A stretch of DNA of 33,237 nucleotides from Priapulus caudatus (lineage: Eukaryota > Priapulida > Priapulimorpha > Priapulimorphida > Priapulidae). This document shows positions 1-8,584 of this stretch, in pieces. Below the pieces are notes generated by a model. That model was given only the letters and a program-made list of their open reading frames with translations. It searched no databases and was not told the origin of the DNA. Position numbers and translations under genes: made by a program. Every line of letters begins with the position of its first letter. Position 1 is the first letter of the stretch. The stretch lies in assembly GCF_000485595.1 (NCBI RefSeq), contig NW_014577213.1, forward strand, positions 242,515-275,751. Reading direction: 5' to 3'.

Positions 1-39
<39 letters not shown>

Positions 40-94
40 TGTGTGTGCGTAGAGAGAGCGAGAGAGAGAGAGCGGGCAAGAGAGAAAGAGAGAG
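1..94. repeat. (GT)n then (GA)n microsatellite
   Basis: An almost pure GT dinucleotide run covers about 1-50 and passes directly into an AG/GAGA run to about 94, with a few interruptions such as GCGGGC. It begins at the window edge, so the true left end is not visible. Confidence 0.95.
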
Positions 95-364
95 TTAACA
101 CGGGTTTTATTGCTAATATAAACATATAACGCTATTACTAGTAACTTATAATGCCATTGAGTCATAATTGTGCATTCGATAGTTAGATTTCCTGCGCGGC
201 TATTCAAATTCAAATGTTAAGATACGCAGATTTAAATAATCTTACAGTATATTCTTTAAACAACGTAGTACCTCTATACGCATTTTCAATTAATAATTCT
301 GTTTGCGAACAGTTTGCCGCTCCTAAACGATAGAATAATAATCAAAAGCTAATAATAACTTACT
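95..364. other. AT-rich stretch without recognised features
   Basis: I see no ORF of note, no repeat and no RNA gene here. The right end abuts the 3' end of the minus-strand LINE remnant. Confidence 0.6.
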
Positions 365-1293
365 TGACGTAAGTGCCTCTCTCCCGGTGGAGAATAGCGC
401 CAGCAATGATATCTTTCCACGCCTTCATCTGTTTATTACAAGGTCTCTTTTCCTGTCCCCAGCTACCGTAGCCGTCGCGTTCCAAGAGTTGAAACCCAGC
501 TGCTGTCTCTCCCTCTCCACAGTTCTCCTGAATGTTTCCTTAGGACAGCGTCTCTTTCTCTTGCCTTCTGGGGTCCAGGTCAACGCGTTCATTGCTAGGT
601 TTCTACTGTCCCTTCTCAGTAAGTGTCCGATGAAGGTCCATCTCCTCTTCCTGACAGTTTGGCTGAGCGCTTCCTTCACTCCTGCTCGCCGCCTCACTTT
701 ATCATTGGTCACATGCTGCATGCAGCGTCCAGTCTATCTTCAGAATTTTTCTGAGACACCTATGCACCTATGCAAGAACACGTCAAGCTTGGGCTCGTCT
801 TCTCTGGTTATTCTCCAGCTCTCACATCCATATATATTAGCACTGATATCACATTGGATTTTAGTAACCTCACTTTGGTTCTGATGAATATGTTACTATT
901 CTTCCAAACTTTGTTGAGTTTGTAGTACAAAGCGCTTGCTTTCCCTGCCCTCCTCCTGATGTCTCCACCTGCTCCGCCACCCTTACTCACATTTGCTCCA
1001 AGGTATGTGAAACTATCTACTTCCTCTATCTCCGCTCCATCTATGACTAATGGTCTGTCATTTCTAGTATTCACACACATGGATTTTGTTTTTCCGATAT
1101 TGATTCTAAGTCCAGTTTGGTCTCCATACAGCTTCATGTTATTTAGTTTTCTCTGGAGTTGATTCCAATTACTGGCTAGAAGAGCTAAGTTATCGGCAAA
1201 ATCTAGATCCTCAAGCTGCTCCATCATGTTCCACTTTATACCTGTGTTATTTATTATCTTTAACATGATCCAAAGCCTTGTGACATGATCCAA
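365..1293 (-). pseudogene. Broken LINE reverse transcriptase (3' half)
   Basis: This is the C-terminal half of a non-LTR retrotransposon polyprotein (reverse transcriptase palm, thumb and tail), which would copy element RNA at the target site. On the minus strand the frame at 1293-808 carries FADN (1189-1200), where the family has the catalytic F/YADD, so one aspartate is replaced by Asn. It continues with GLRINIGKTKSM, FTYLGANVSK and a run ending NVISVLIY. Reading then changes frame: YGCESWRITRED and LDVFLHRC follow in the next frame. A short duplication near 764-782 (TGCACCTA repeated) breaks the frame before RKILKIDW. The last piece (721-425) shows WTFIGHLLRR and ALTWTPEGKRKR, the typical tail of 'endonuclease-reverse transcriptase' elements. 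The endonuclease and first RT motifs are absent upstream. The protein call is firm. The exact clade is not, and the element is dead. Confidence 0.85.
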
Positions 1294-1500
1294 TCAATAA
1301 CTAGTAAGAATAGAAATCCTCACATCACACAGCCTTACTTGACTCATGACTTCACTTCAAACCAGTCTGTCATACCTCTTCCACTTACAACGCTGCATTA
1401 TGGTATATTATGCTATATTATTATCGTGTCGGTGTAGAGAGCAAAAAATACGTAGCTAATAATAGGTATTATTAACTCTTGTAATAATGCCAATAGGAGT
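1294..1500. other. Unassigned DNA upstream of LINE remnant
   Basis: No recognisable LINE upstream motifs continue here, so the LINE appears 5'-truncated near 1293. Nothing else is recognised. Confidence 0.5.
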
Positions 1501-1578
1501 AGCAGTAGTGGGAGCAGTATAAGTATTAGTAGCAGTAGCAGTAGTAGCAGTTGTATATACATGATACATATATACATG

Positions 1579-1671
<93 letters not shown>

Positions 1672-1675
1672 TATC
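1501..1675. repeat. AGT/AGC trinucleotides and (AAT)n microsatellite
   Basis: A degenerate AGT/AGC trinucleotide tract (about 1501-1556) is followed, after a short spacer with ATACATG motifs, by an almost pure (AAT)n run at about 1580-1671 that decays into ATC repeats. The poly-Ile and poly-Tyr reading frames over it are by-products. Confidence 0.95.
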
Positions 1676-2156
1676 ATCATTATCATTTTTATCATATGTA
1701 ACTGCGTGCTGTTGCTGTGTCATCGTTGTAGCGTTTCATTTACCTATTTACTTGTCAGTGCCAATGCTCTTAGAAAAGTGGGATTCTCTCTCTCGACAAT
1801 GATGCCAATACGTGCGTAAGTGCTACGGGTAAGTAATTTCTATCAGTGAGCTTCAATTTGTAAAGTAATGGCTTTCACGCTTATCAAGTCTACCCCCGGT
1901 TCACAAATAACCAATATTTCTGCGAATGATTTATGATCAAGTAGCAAGAACGAATGCATGATGTAATAACTATAAGCATTGAATTCTGACTACAGTCCGA
2001 GTCGGTAGGCTATAGAGCATCCATGTTTAATTATACTGCACGTTTAAATTTCTATATACGAGAACTATATCTATTTTTGCGCAGGATCACAAAACATGAA
2101 AGCACTATAACTACATAAAGCAGGCGCTGCGCTATATAATAGATTGGTCGCTGATC
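1676..2156. other. Unassigned AT-rich DNA
   Basis: I see no convincing ORF, RNA or repeat. The composition is ordinary for the window. Confidence 0.5.
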
Positions 2157-2199
2157 TGGTCGGTCGGTCGGTCGGTCGTTCTGTCGGTCGTTCGGTCGG
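2157..2199. repeat. (CGGT)n tetranucleotide repeat
   Basis: Roughly ten consecutive CGGT units, with TTCGGT and CTGTCGGT variants toward the right end. Confidence 0.95.
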
Positions 2200-2678
2200 C
2201 AAAGCAGCAATTAAACGACAACGATAACCCCACCCCACAGCAAATAAATGCTATGTAACACGATCGTGGAAAAAATCGACGTTTGTCAGATCAGTCGAGA
2301 CCGATCTCTGCGCCAGATACATGAACATTGAAACTAATAGCGTCATACGTTAATTAGCTAAATTAAGGAAAATTTTACAGAAAAGATGTGGTAAATTAAT
2401 TTCGGCACACTAAAGACAATTTCCTTTACGATTATACGACTGCATATCAAGCTGATATGCACTTAATGATAATGTGGCTGTTAACATATGCAGTTTAAAC
2501 AAATTAAATGTAATTTTCTTTCAAAGAATTTACTAATACGTAGTAATAAAAAAAAGTAATAATAATAATGGTATTGACACGAAGAATAAGAATGAGAATC
2601 ACGTACGATAGGCACGTTATCATGGATACGCACGAGCACTCTAATGCCGATGAAGTAATGAACTGTCATCAAAATAGC
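2200..2678. other. Unassigned DNA left of inverted repeat
   Basis: There is a short A-rich and AAT-rich patch near 2545-2570. Nothing else is recognised. The inverted repeat shared with 19325-19896 begins just after this stretch. Confidence 0.5.
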
Positions 2679-3165
2679 TCCCGCAGAATTTTTGTGCTAA
2701 AATATATTTTTTTCTTTATCTGGTTGATTTTGAGTCAAACTGTCAGAAAATAATGGGGTTCAAATTTTCCGACCCCTCGACCCCCTGGGGAGGTTTTTTT
2801 TCTTTCACAGGACCCCCTGACTGACTACGGGCCTGTTTCTGCTAATAATGAACCTATTATCACGATCCTGGGGTTATTTCAGGGGTTTTGGATGATGCTG
2901 AGTCCATTTATCACAATTTCAAAGCGACCGGAAAGCCATTATTGACTTCCGGTTACGATCTTTAGTAAATTTAAGGTCATTATCATAGCAGCGATAAGCC
3001 TTGTCATATAATACCTCTTTCTATAGGTTTTCAGGCATGGGAAGACAACTGGGGTAGTCATTTTTGTGATCAGATAATCATGTCAAGAGATAAGGGCCCT
3101 TTAAGTGGCTATTGCAGACTTCCGGTTGGGATCGACTTTGTCAGATCTGGTTGTCCTGTCAGGCA
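2679..3165. repeat. Left terminal inverted repeat of a DNA transposon
   Basis: Read forward, this stretch aligns along its length to the reverse complement of 19325-19896. Shared blocks include TTTCAGGGGTTTTGGATGAT, CTTCCGGTTACGATCTTTA, CCTCTTTCTATAG, TCAAGAGATAAGG and GCAGACTTCCGG. The outer ends match as TCCCGCAGAATTTTTGTGCT (from 2679) against TCCCGTAGGATTTTTATGCT (ending 19896). It sits 135 bp upstream of the transposon ORF remnant at 3300. A third copy, in the orientation of 19325, starts near 33055. No target-site duplication is apparent at the outer ends. Confidence 0.85.
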
Positions 3166-3299
3166 ACAAGAAGAAATTTTTACTTGTCCACATTTTGATT
3201 TTACTTGCCCAAAATTTACTTACAGTCTATGAGCCGTTAAGGTTTATTTTGGGTTCAGTGCATATCACATTACAGTACATACATGGAAAATCGTAATGA

Positions 3300-5090
3300 A
3301 ATTCAGAGTGTGAAAAGAACCTCTCAGACGTCTACATTAGGAGCGACTACCAGAGGATTCTTGACCTTGACAAACGCGTGGAGCAATGTCTTCTCCAGCG
3401 GTTGAAGGAGACTGGTGGATTTTGTCTGCCAGATTTTGTCAAGAAAGAGGTGAACATCTGGTTTGCTGTTGATAACATCGATCTGTTAGAAGATACGCCG
3501 ACTAGACAGAGCACATTGTTCCATGGCACACAGTTTCATGGCACATTGATCGTTATCAACCATCAACCAACCGCTTGTCCTTCCAGAGAAACTTCCGTCA
3601 CCGACACCCCTGCTGGTTGAAGTCAAGTACATGCAAGAGCCAATCATCATAACCAAGCCAATGCGATTTGCGTTCTACCATCTGGGAACGCGGAAGAGTC
3701 TAATCTCAATAGACATCACTCACACTTGGACGTTTGCTAACTACTTCGCTACTGATGAGACGCGGTAAAAACACAAATGACAGACATGTGGAGAATGAAG
3801 AGCATCAGGAGGTTAAAGAGCCGCAAGGTCAAGCTGAGGTTCAAAACACCTGGAATCCCAATGACTCTATTCCATCAGTAAAAGAGCGAATCCGTAAAGG
3901 AGAGAAGCTGGCAAAGAAGAAGTGATGCCGACTTGGGCTGTTACTAAATCACTGCTGTTATCATGCCCTTCTTAGAAACAGTGCCGGACAAACTCGAGGT
4001 GATTAATTGCTCTGCTGTTTAATACCCTACCAACATATTGCGCGACACTGTATACTGTTATGATGTTGACTTATGGAATATCTGCTTTTGTGGTCGGACC
4101 TGAGAGAAGAACGCCCATAACGCTAGATCTGGATCTTCATAACCGCGCCATCAAGATTCAACAATAAGTGGGTAACATCAACTGTTTTTGGTTTTTGATC
4201 GTTACCTGGATCAGTCTCTGAAGAACAAGATACGACAGAAGAGAGGCGACGTCCAAAGAATTTGTGATCCATCCAGATATAAAACTCACCGTGCCTCTCA
4301 ATGAGCTTCTATCTGCCTCAAGGACCAAGAATAGCCTGACATCTATGTTCGCTCAGGGTTTGCTAGAACACTTCTCCAGTAAGAGTACCTTCAGGCTGTT
4401 GTCGTGTACGATATCAAGATCAAATGTCACGATTTTGAGGAAGATCATTCACACGAAGAGACTGATACACTAATTCATAATCAAGTCCTGGCTTCTATAG
4501 CTGAGACTGCTTGGCGAGAAGTATATGTTCGGTCACCCCATATTGATGCCCTCACGATTATCCTCCACCTGGCCTCCCGTGGTCGCATTGGAGCGCACAC
4601 TCGTCTCAAGTTTTTGACTGGCAAGGGCACGAATTGCCGAGAAATTGATGTGGTGGAGCGAGTGCAAGTGAATGGGCCTCACATCACATGGGCTCATTGA
4701 ACTCTTAATTTCTCCGAAGCTGACTGGGGAGGGAAATTTGTAGGTAGAACCAAGAAGACCTGGGTTGGTGTCTACATAAGGCTTGGTGAAGAGGACCCTG
4801 CTATTAACTCATAACTGCTTCCAGGTGCTCGATGAAGGTCCTATTCCAACTAAGCTAGTCAACAGTGAACTGCCACCGCAGATCAAGGGGTTGGAGCGGT
4901 TCGTCTGCCGCGTGTACTGTTTGAGAGGTCCCACAACCTTATCAGCACTGAGGTGGGAGCTGTTTCGCTCCAAAAACTGGGAAGGATCGAAAGATCACAG
5001 ACAAACAGATACACAGACTGGACAGAACGCCAAAATAGTGTAATGCAATTGAATGGTGGCGCCGCCCAGCGAATGAAGCGGTACACTAAA
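3300..5090 (+). pseudogene. Frameshifted transposon ORF with FAVDN/EDTP motif
   Basis: This is a large broken ORF of an uncharacterised, transposon-associated family that I recall from many invertebrate and fish genomes, often with a tesmin-like Cys-rich tail. No biochemical role can be given. Pieces in order: SDYQRILDLDKRVEQ and IWFAVDNIDLLEDTP (3300-3620), then FHGT in a small local duplication (FHGTQFHGT) and a stop; SVKERIRKGEKLAKK near 3880; FDRYLDQSLKNKIR near 4200; HSHEETDT followed by VYVRSPHIDALTIILH (4404-4700); a stop at 4698-4700; ADWGGKFVGRTKKTWV (4719-4811); a stop and frameshift at 4812-4816; then GPIPTKLVNSELPPQ, FVCRVYC and LRWELFRSKNWEG (4816-4990). Similarity fades by about 5090. 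The expected C-terminal tail is absent here but is found at 18640-18965. An inverted repeat lies just upstream (2679-3165). Family assignment rests on memory of the motif series. Confidence 0.7.
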
Positions 5091-5865
5091 AATCTGGCTA
5101 TGGTGACAGACCGTGGATGTATAACGTTGTAACATTAAAATGTCTCTATCGTTAATTCTAATATTTGAACTGGAGTTTAATTATACATTCCTGAATCTAG
5201 AAGGTCAAATGTTAGTCTTCAAGTCAATTTTGCTCTATTAAACGGCCATACATTTACTTTTACATGCAAAACGATCATCCACACCCGATCACAGACTAAT
5301 GCACAATACACACAATACATCACAATGCGTAATGTGCACACGGTATACTGTGCTACAGTCTGTGACCGGATTTTGTCAGATGTTTGTTTTTTCTACAAAC
5401 AATAAAAATAATAAATACGATATAATTTCCATATTTTTTACTCAAATACCATTGATCACATTTATTGCTAAGAAGCTTAATCACAAGTGCTGGAGCTTCA
5501 GCAATTTACGATTTTGCTTGGTTCTAAGTTGGGAGTGCAGGAGGGTTACTGACTTCTATCAGAGATGGAATTGCATCCTTTCTTAGCCTCTTAAATTTTT
5601 TGACTTGCCCAATTGTGTTTTTAATAAAGGTGGAAGGGATCGGGTAAAGGAATTATGGAAAATAATGTAAAATACAGACAGTTTGAATTTTTTATTAGCA
5701 AAATGATTCAGCATACAAGTGTTGGTGTAGTTTTGATATTGGCATACGCTATAATAATATAGTTCAGTACCCAGCAGTGAATATTTCTCAAACTTATTTG
5801 TCTGTTTATGTATATTTCATGAAATCGCGCCATGAGTCACACTTCCACTTCTAATGCTATCCCCC
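5091..5865. other. Unassigned AT-rich DNA
   Basis: The longest open frame (5299-5586, 95 codons, plus strand) has no family resemblance that I recognise. The composition is AT-rich. I see nothing else that can be supported. Confidence 0.5.
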
Positions 5866-5950
5866 ATATAGAAGGGGTGTTGCTATCCCCCGGGCGTGGA
5901 GGGAGGGACCCTCCCTCCACACCCGGGGGATAGCAACACCCCTTCTATAT
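5866..5950. repeat. Near-perfect 85-bp palindrome (fold-back transposon end)
   Basis: A 42-base left arm (5866-5907) and a 42-base right arm (5909-5950) are complementary except for one C/T mismatch, with a single A between them. Each arm contains GGGGTGTTGCTATCCCCCGG. The same core, with adjoining CCGCCCGCAC, occurs once without its inverted partner at about 8010-8060 and 24195-24240, so it behaves like a transposon terminus. Here two termini appear joined head to head. Confidence 0.85.
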
Positions 5951-6100
5951 GTGCGGGCGGACAGCCGGGAACTTTGCCACATTCGGGACTTTCTTAACCT
6001 AGCAACCAGCTGTGCCAGTAAAAACAACAACCTGTCTCCGTGAGCTTACACACGCAATACCCGATTTGCAAACCTAAAGCATATTAATTTCCTTGTATAT
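5951..6100. other. Short leader between palindrome and THAP-like ATG
   Basis: These 150 bases lie between the palindromic terminus and the ATG at 6101. They start with GTGCGGGCGG, the complement of the CCGCCCGCAC next to the solo termini in the two composite blocks. This is the position expected for a 5' untranslated leader of the element. Confidence 0.4.
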
Positions 6101-6163
6101 ATGCCGAAAACTTGTGTAGTAGTAGGTTGTCACAATCATATATATGAGTCCAGAGAGGCGTGA
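6101..6163 (+). pseudogene. Truncated start of a THAP-domain protein
   Basis: From the ATG at 6101 the frame reads MPKTCVVVGC, then HNH, and stops at 6161-6163 after 20 codons. Start-Met followed by Cys-x4-Cys within the first ten residues is the classic beginning of a THAP zinc finger (C2CH), the DNA-binding domain of P-element-like transposases and their host derivatives. The rest of the domain (second Cys, His, AVPTF box) is not found downstream, where sequence degenerates into GTAAATGA repeats. Its place 150 bases inside a palindromic terminus suggests a P-superfamily-like transposon end. The match is short, so this remains tentative. Confidence 0.45.
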
Positions 6164-6325
6164 TAAGTCATACGTGGCTGACTGCCACTTAAATGTAAAT
6201 GAGTAAATGAGTAAATGTAAATGGTACGCACTGGAGTCCGTCAAAATTCTCCATCCTGTCAAAATTCTCCACTATTTGTTTCTGATTGCATTCCCTCGTG
6301 ACAGCGTAACTACTATTTAGTAACT
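6164..6325. other. Short spacer with GTAAATGA repeats
   Basis: A small direct repeat of AAATGTAAATGAGTAAATGA type lies at about 6190-6222, and TCAAAATTCTCCA occurs twice at 6240-6275. No further gene is visible. Confidence 0.5.
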
Positions 6326-7650
6326 GCGTGTGTGTGTGGCGTGCGTGCGTGCGTGCGTGCGTGCGCCCGTGCTCGTGGTGCGTCGTCTTGTCAACTGTGT
6401 GCTGCGAGCTGCGTGCGTGTTGCGGACCGTGCTCTTGTGTATGCGTGCTGCGTGTGCCGTGTGCCTCTCCGCTCGTGCGTGTTGCTCGTGAGCTGTGTCA
6501 CTGACGGGCCGTTGTGGTGTGCGAGTGCGTGTGCGTGTGCGCTGTGTCACCGCTGCTGTGCGTGTCGCGGTGCGTGTTGCGTGTGAGTGTGTCACTGTGT
6601 GCTACGTGTGCGCTGTGCGGCGGTGTGCATGCATGAGTGCCTGTGGTGTGTGCTGTCGTGCGTGTGCTCCGAGTGTGTCACTGCGCTGTGCGTGTGCGTG
6701 CGTGCTGTGCGTGCTGCTGCTTGGTGTGCGCCCGGTGTGCCCGGGTGCGTAGTGCTGTGAGTGTCAACTGTATGTACGTGTACGTCGTGCGTAGGTTTTG
6801 GCCGCCGTTGCATGTGATATGTGAGTTGCGTGCTGCGTCGTGCTGGCATGTGCGTGTGGGTGTGCGTGTGCGTGTGCGCTGTGCGTGCTGCGTGCATCGC
6901 GTCGCTGCGTGCTGCTCGTGCAGTCGTGCGTTTGTGCGTTTGTTGCGCTGCTGCGTGCTGCGTGTGCGTGTGCGTCTGTGGCACGCGGTGGCGCGGGACG
7001 TGTGCGTGTGCGTGTGCGTCCGAGTGCTGTCACTGCGTTGTGCAGTGTTGCGTGTGCGTGTGCGTTCGTGCGCTGTGCGTGCTTTCTGCGGCTGTGCTGT
7101 GTGCTGTCCGTGCGTGTGACGCCCGATCTCTTCGTGCGTGCGTGCGTGGTGTAGCGGTGTGCCGTGTGCCGCGCGTTGGTGTTTGTGTGTCCTTGTGAAG
7201 TGTGCCGGGTGCCGTGTGGCGTGTGCAGTTGTGTTCACTGTGTGTGCGAGTGGCGTGTGCGTCGTTGCCGTGTAGCCGTGTGCGTTAGTGCGTGTGAGTG
7301 TGTCACTGGCTGTGTGCGTCTGTGCGTGTGCGTTGCGTGTGCCGCGCATGCGTGTTTGTGTGTGCGTGTGATTGTGGCCCGTGTGTGACGATGTGCGCGG
7401 AATCGCCCGTCTGTGCGCGTCTGGCGGTGTGCGTGTTACTGTCGGAGTGTGAGTGTGTCACGTTGTGTTGTGCGTGTGTGCCTGTGTTCTGTGCTGCGCG
7501 TGTGCGTATGCGTGTGCGTGCTTGAGTGGTCACTGACGGCTCTGGCGAGCCGCTGAAGCGTGGTAATGGCCAGGGCTGTGCGTCGGGCGTGTGCGTGTGA
7601 GTGTGTCACAGTATGTGCGTCGTGACGTGTTGCGTTGTGTGTGCGTGCGC
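6326..7650. repeat. Degenerate GTGCGT/GTGT minisatellite array
   Basis: About 1.3 kb is built almost only from GTG, CGTG and TGCG steps, with a recurring GTGTGAGTGTGTCACTG-like phrase (near 6585, 6675, 7295, 7450 and 7595). The plus strand is nearly free of A outside those phrases. Many long open frames on both strands (Cys/Val/Arg-rich forward, Thr/His/Arg-rich reverse) arise only because stop codons are rare in such sequence. At the equivalent junction in the second composite block only about 35 bp of GTGCGT repeat is present (23823-23857). Confidence 0.9.
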
Positions 7651-8421
7651 ATTTGTGTAAATCCTTGGACTTTGTTTTTGTTTTCACGAAACTGGGTGTA
7701 ATTTTATTCAACTAATTGCAAAGCAAACAAATAAGAATCAGCCTTAAAAATATTTTATATTTGCATGCATATGTATCTTTAATAATGTCAATAATCTATA
7801 GCTACAGAAAGAGCCCTATCTATATACTCGTAAGCATATTAGACGAAATTTCATTGACAAAAAAAACTATTAATACATTCCAAACCAAGTGACGGATATA
7901 TTCGTATCGTTATGCAGTAATCCTATGGGCGCCAGTGACGCCGATCGTGTAGTTTTCACCCGGCGTTCTGCTGGTGCCGCTCACGTGACTACTGATCTGC
8001 ACGACGTAGCTCCGCCCGCCACGGGCTGTTGCTACTCCCCGGGCGTTAGAAGGGACGGTCACGTGATACAGTTGACGTCCGTAAGGAATAAACTGTCCAC
8101 GGCAGTGCGCGAAAACTTCAGCTGTACCGTTGTGAGATTTGCATGGAATATTTTAAAATGTAGGCCAGTAATGTGTTCCAGAGATCGAGGCTTCTCTGGG
8201 CCCAGGCGCTCATTACTGAGTGCGACTAGCAACCGGATAGCGCTGGTTGCGTAGCTGTTCTGTAGTTGCCAAAGCCGGAGATGTGTTCGGCTTCCTTCAA
8301 GGCTGCCTTAACAACGGATACTGCCTGGACTCATCTTTTGCCAGAGGCGACCCAGCTGAATTGCTGTGTGTTGGACGGCCCAAGGATAGTGAAACATATG
8401 GTTCCCAATAAAACCCAATGT
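7651..8421. other. Left flank of composite block, copy 1
   Basis: This matches 23858-24582. It includes a solo transposon terminus (CGGGCTGTTGCTACTCCCCG near 8022-8041) equivalent to the palindrome arm at 5866-5950. It also includes the stretch 8167-8220, where CAGTAATG and CATTACTG form an inverted pair about 40 bp apart. The 121-codon open frame at 7889-8254 is disrupted in the second copy and is not considered a gene. Confidence 0.6.
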
Positions 8422-8500
8422 GCCTAACTCTAACCCTAACCTAACCCTAATCCTAACCTTACTCTTACCCTAACAATAAACCCTAACCATAACCCTAACC
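8422..8500. repeat. Degenerate telomere-like CCCTAA repeats
   Basis: About a dozen tandem variants of CCCTAA (CCTAAC, CTAACCCTAACC, CCTTACTC, CCATAACC) lie here. On the minus strand this is TTAGGG-type sequence, the common animal telomere motif. It is located downstream of the 3' end of the minus-strand LINE (8585-10385). It is interstitial within this window. Confidence 0.9.
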
Positions 8501-8584
8501 GCATCTTATAGTTGATATAATATTATATTTATATTGATCCTGTAAATGACATTGGTTTTTATTGTCGAACCCATGTTTCTCTAT

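Noticed and set aside
387-884. 165-codon plus-strand open frame
   Set aside because: It is the antisense shadow of the LINE reverse transcriptase, whose motifs are clear on the minus strand.
1456-1723. Poly-Ile and poly-Tyr reading frames
   Set aside because: They are translations of the (AAT)n microsatellite.
6317-7711. Many long overlapping open frames on both strands, Cys/Val/Arg-rich or Thr/His/Arg-rich
   Set aside because: They follow from GTGCGT repeat sequence that rarely contains stop codons. The compositions are nonsensical, frames overlap in all phases, and the array is only 35 bp long in the second copy.
7889-8254. 121-codon open frame in the block flank
   Set aside because: The same DNA in copy 2 (24080-24420) is frameshifted, the frame overlaps a transposon terminus, and there is no recognisable domain.
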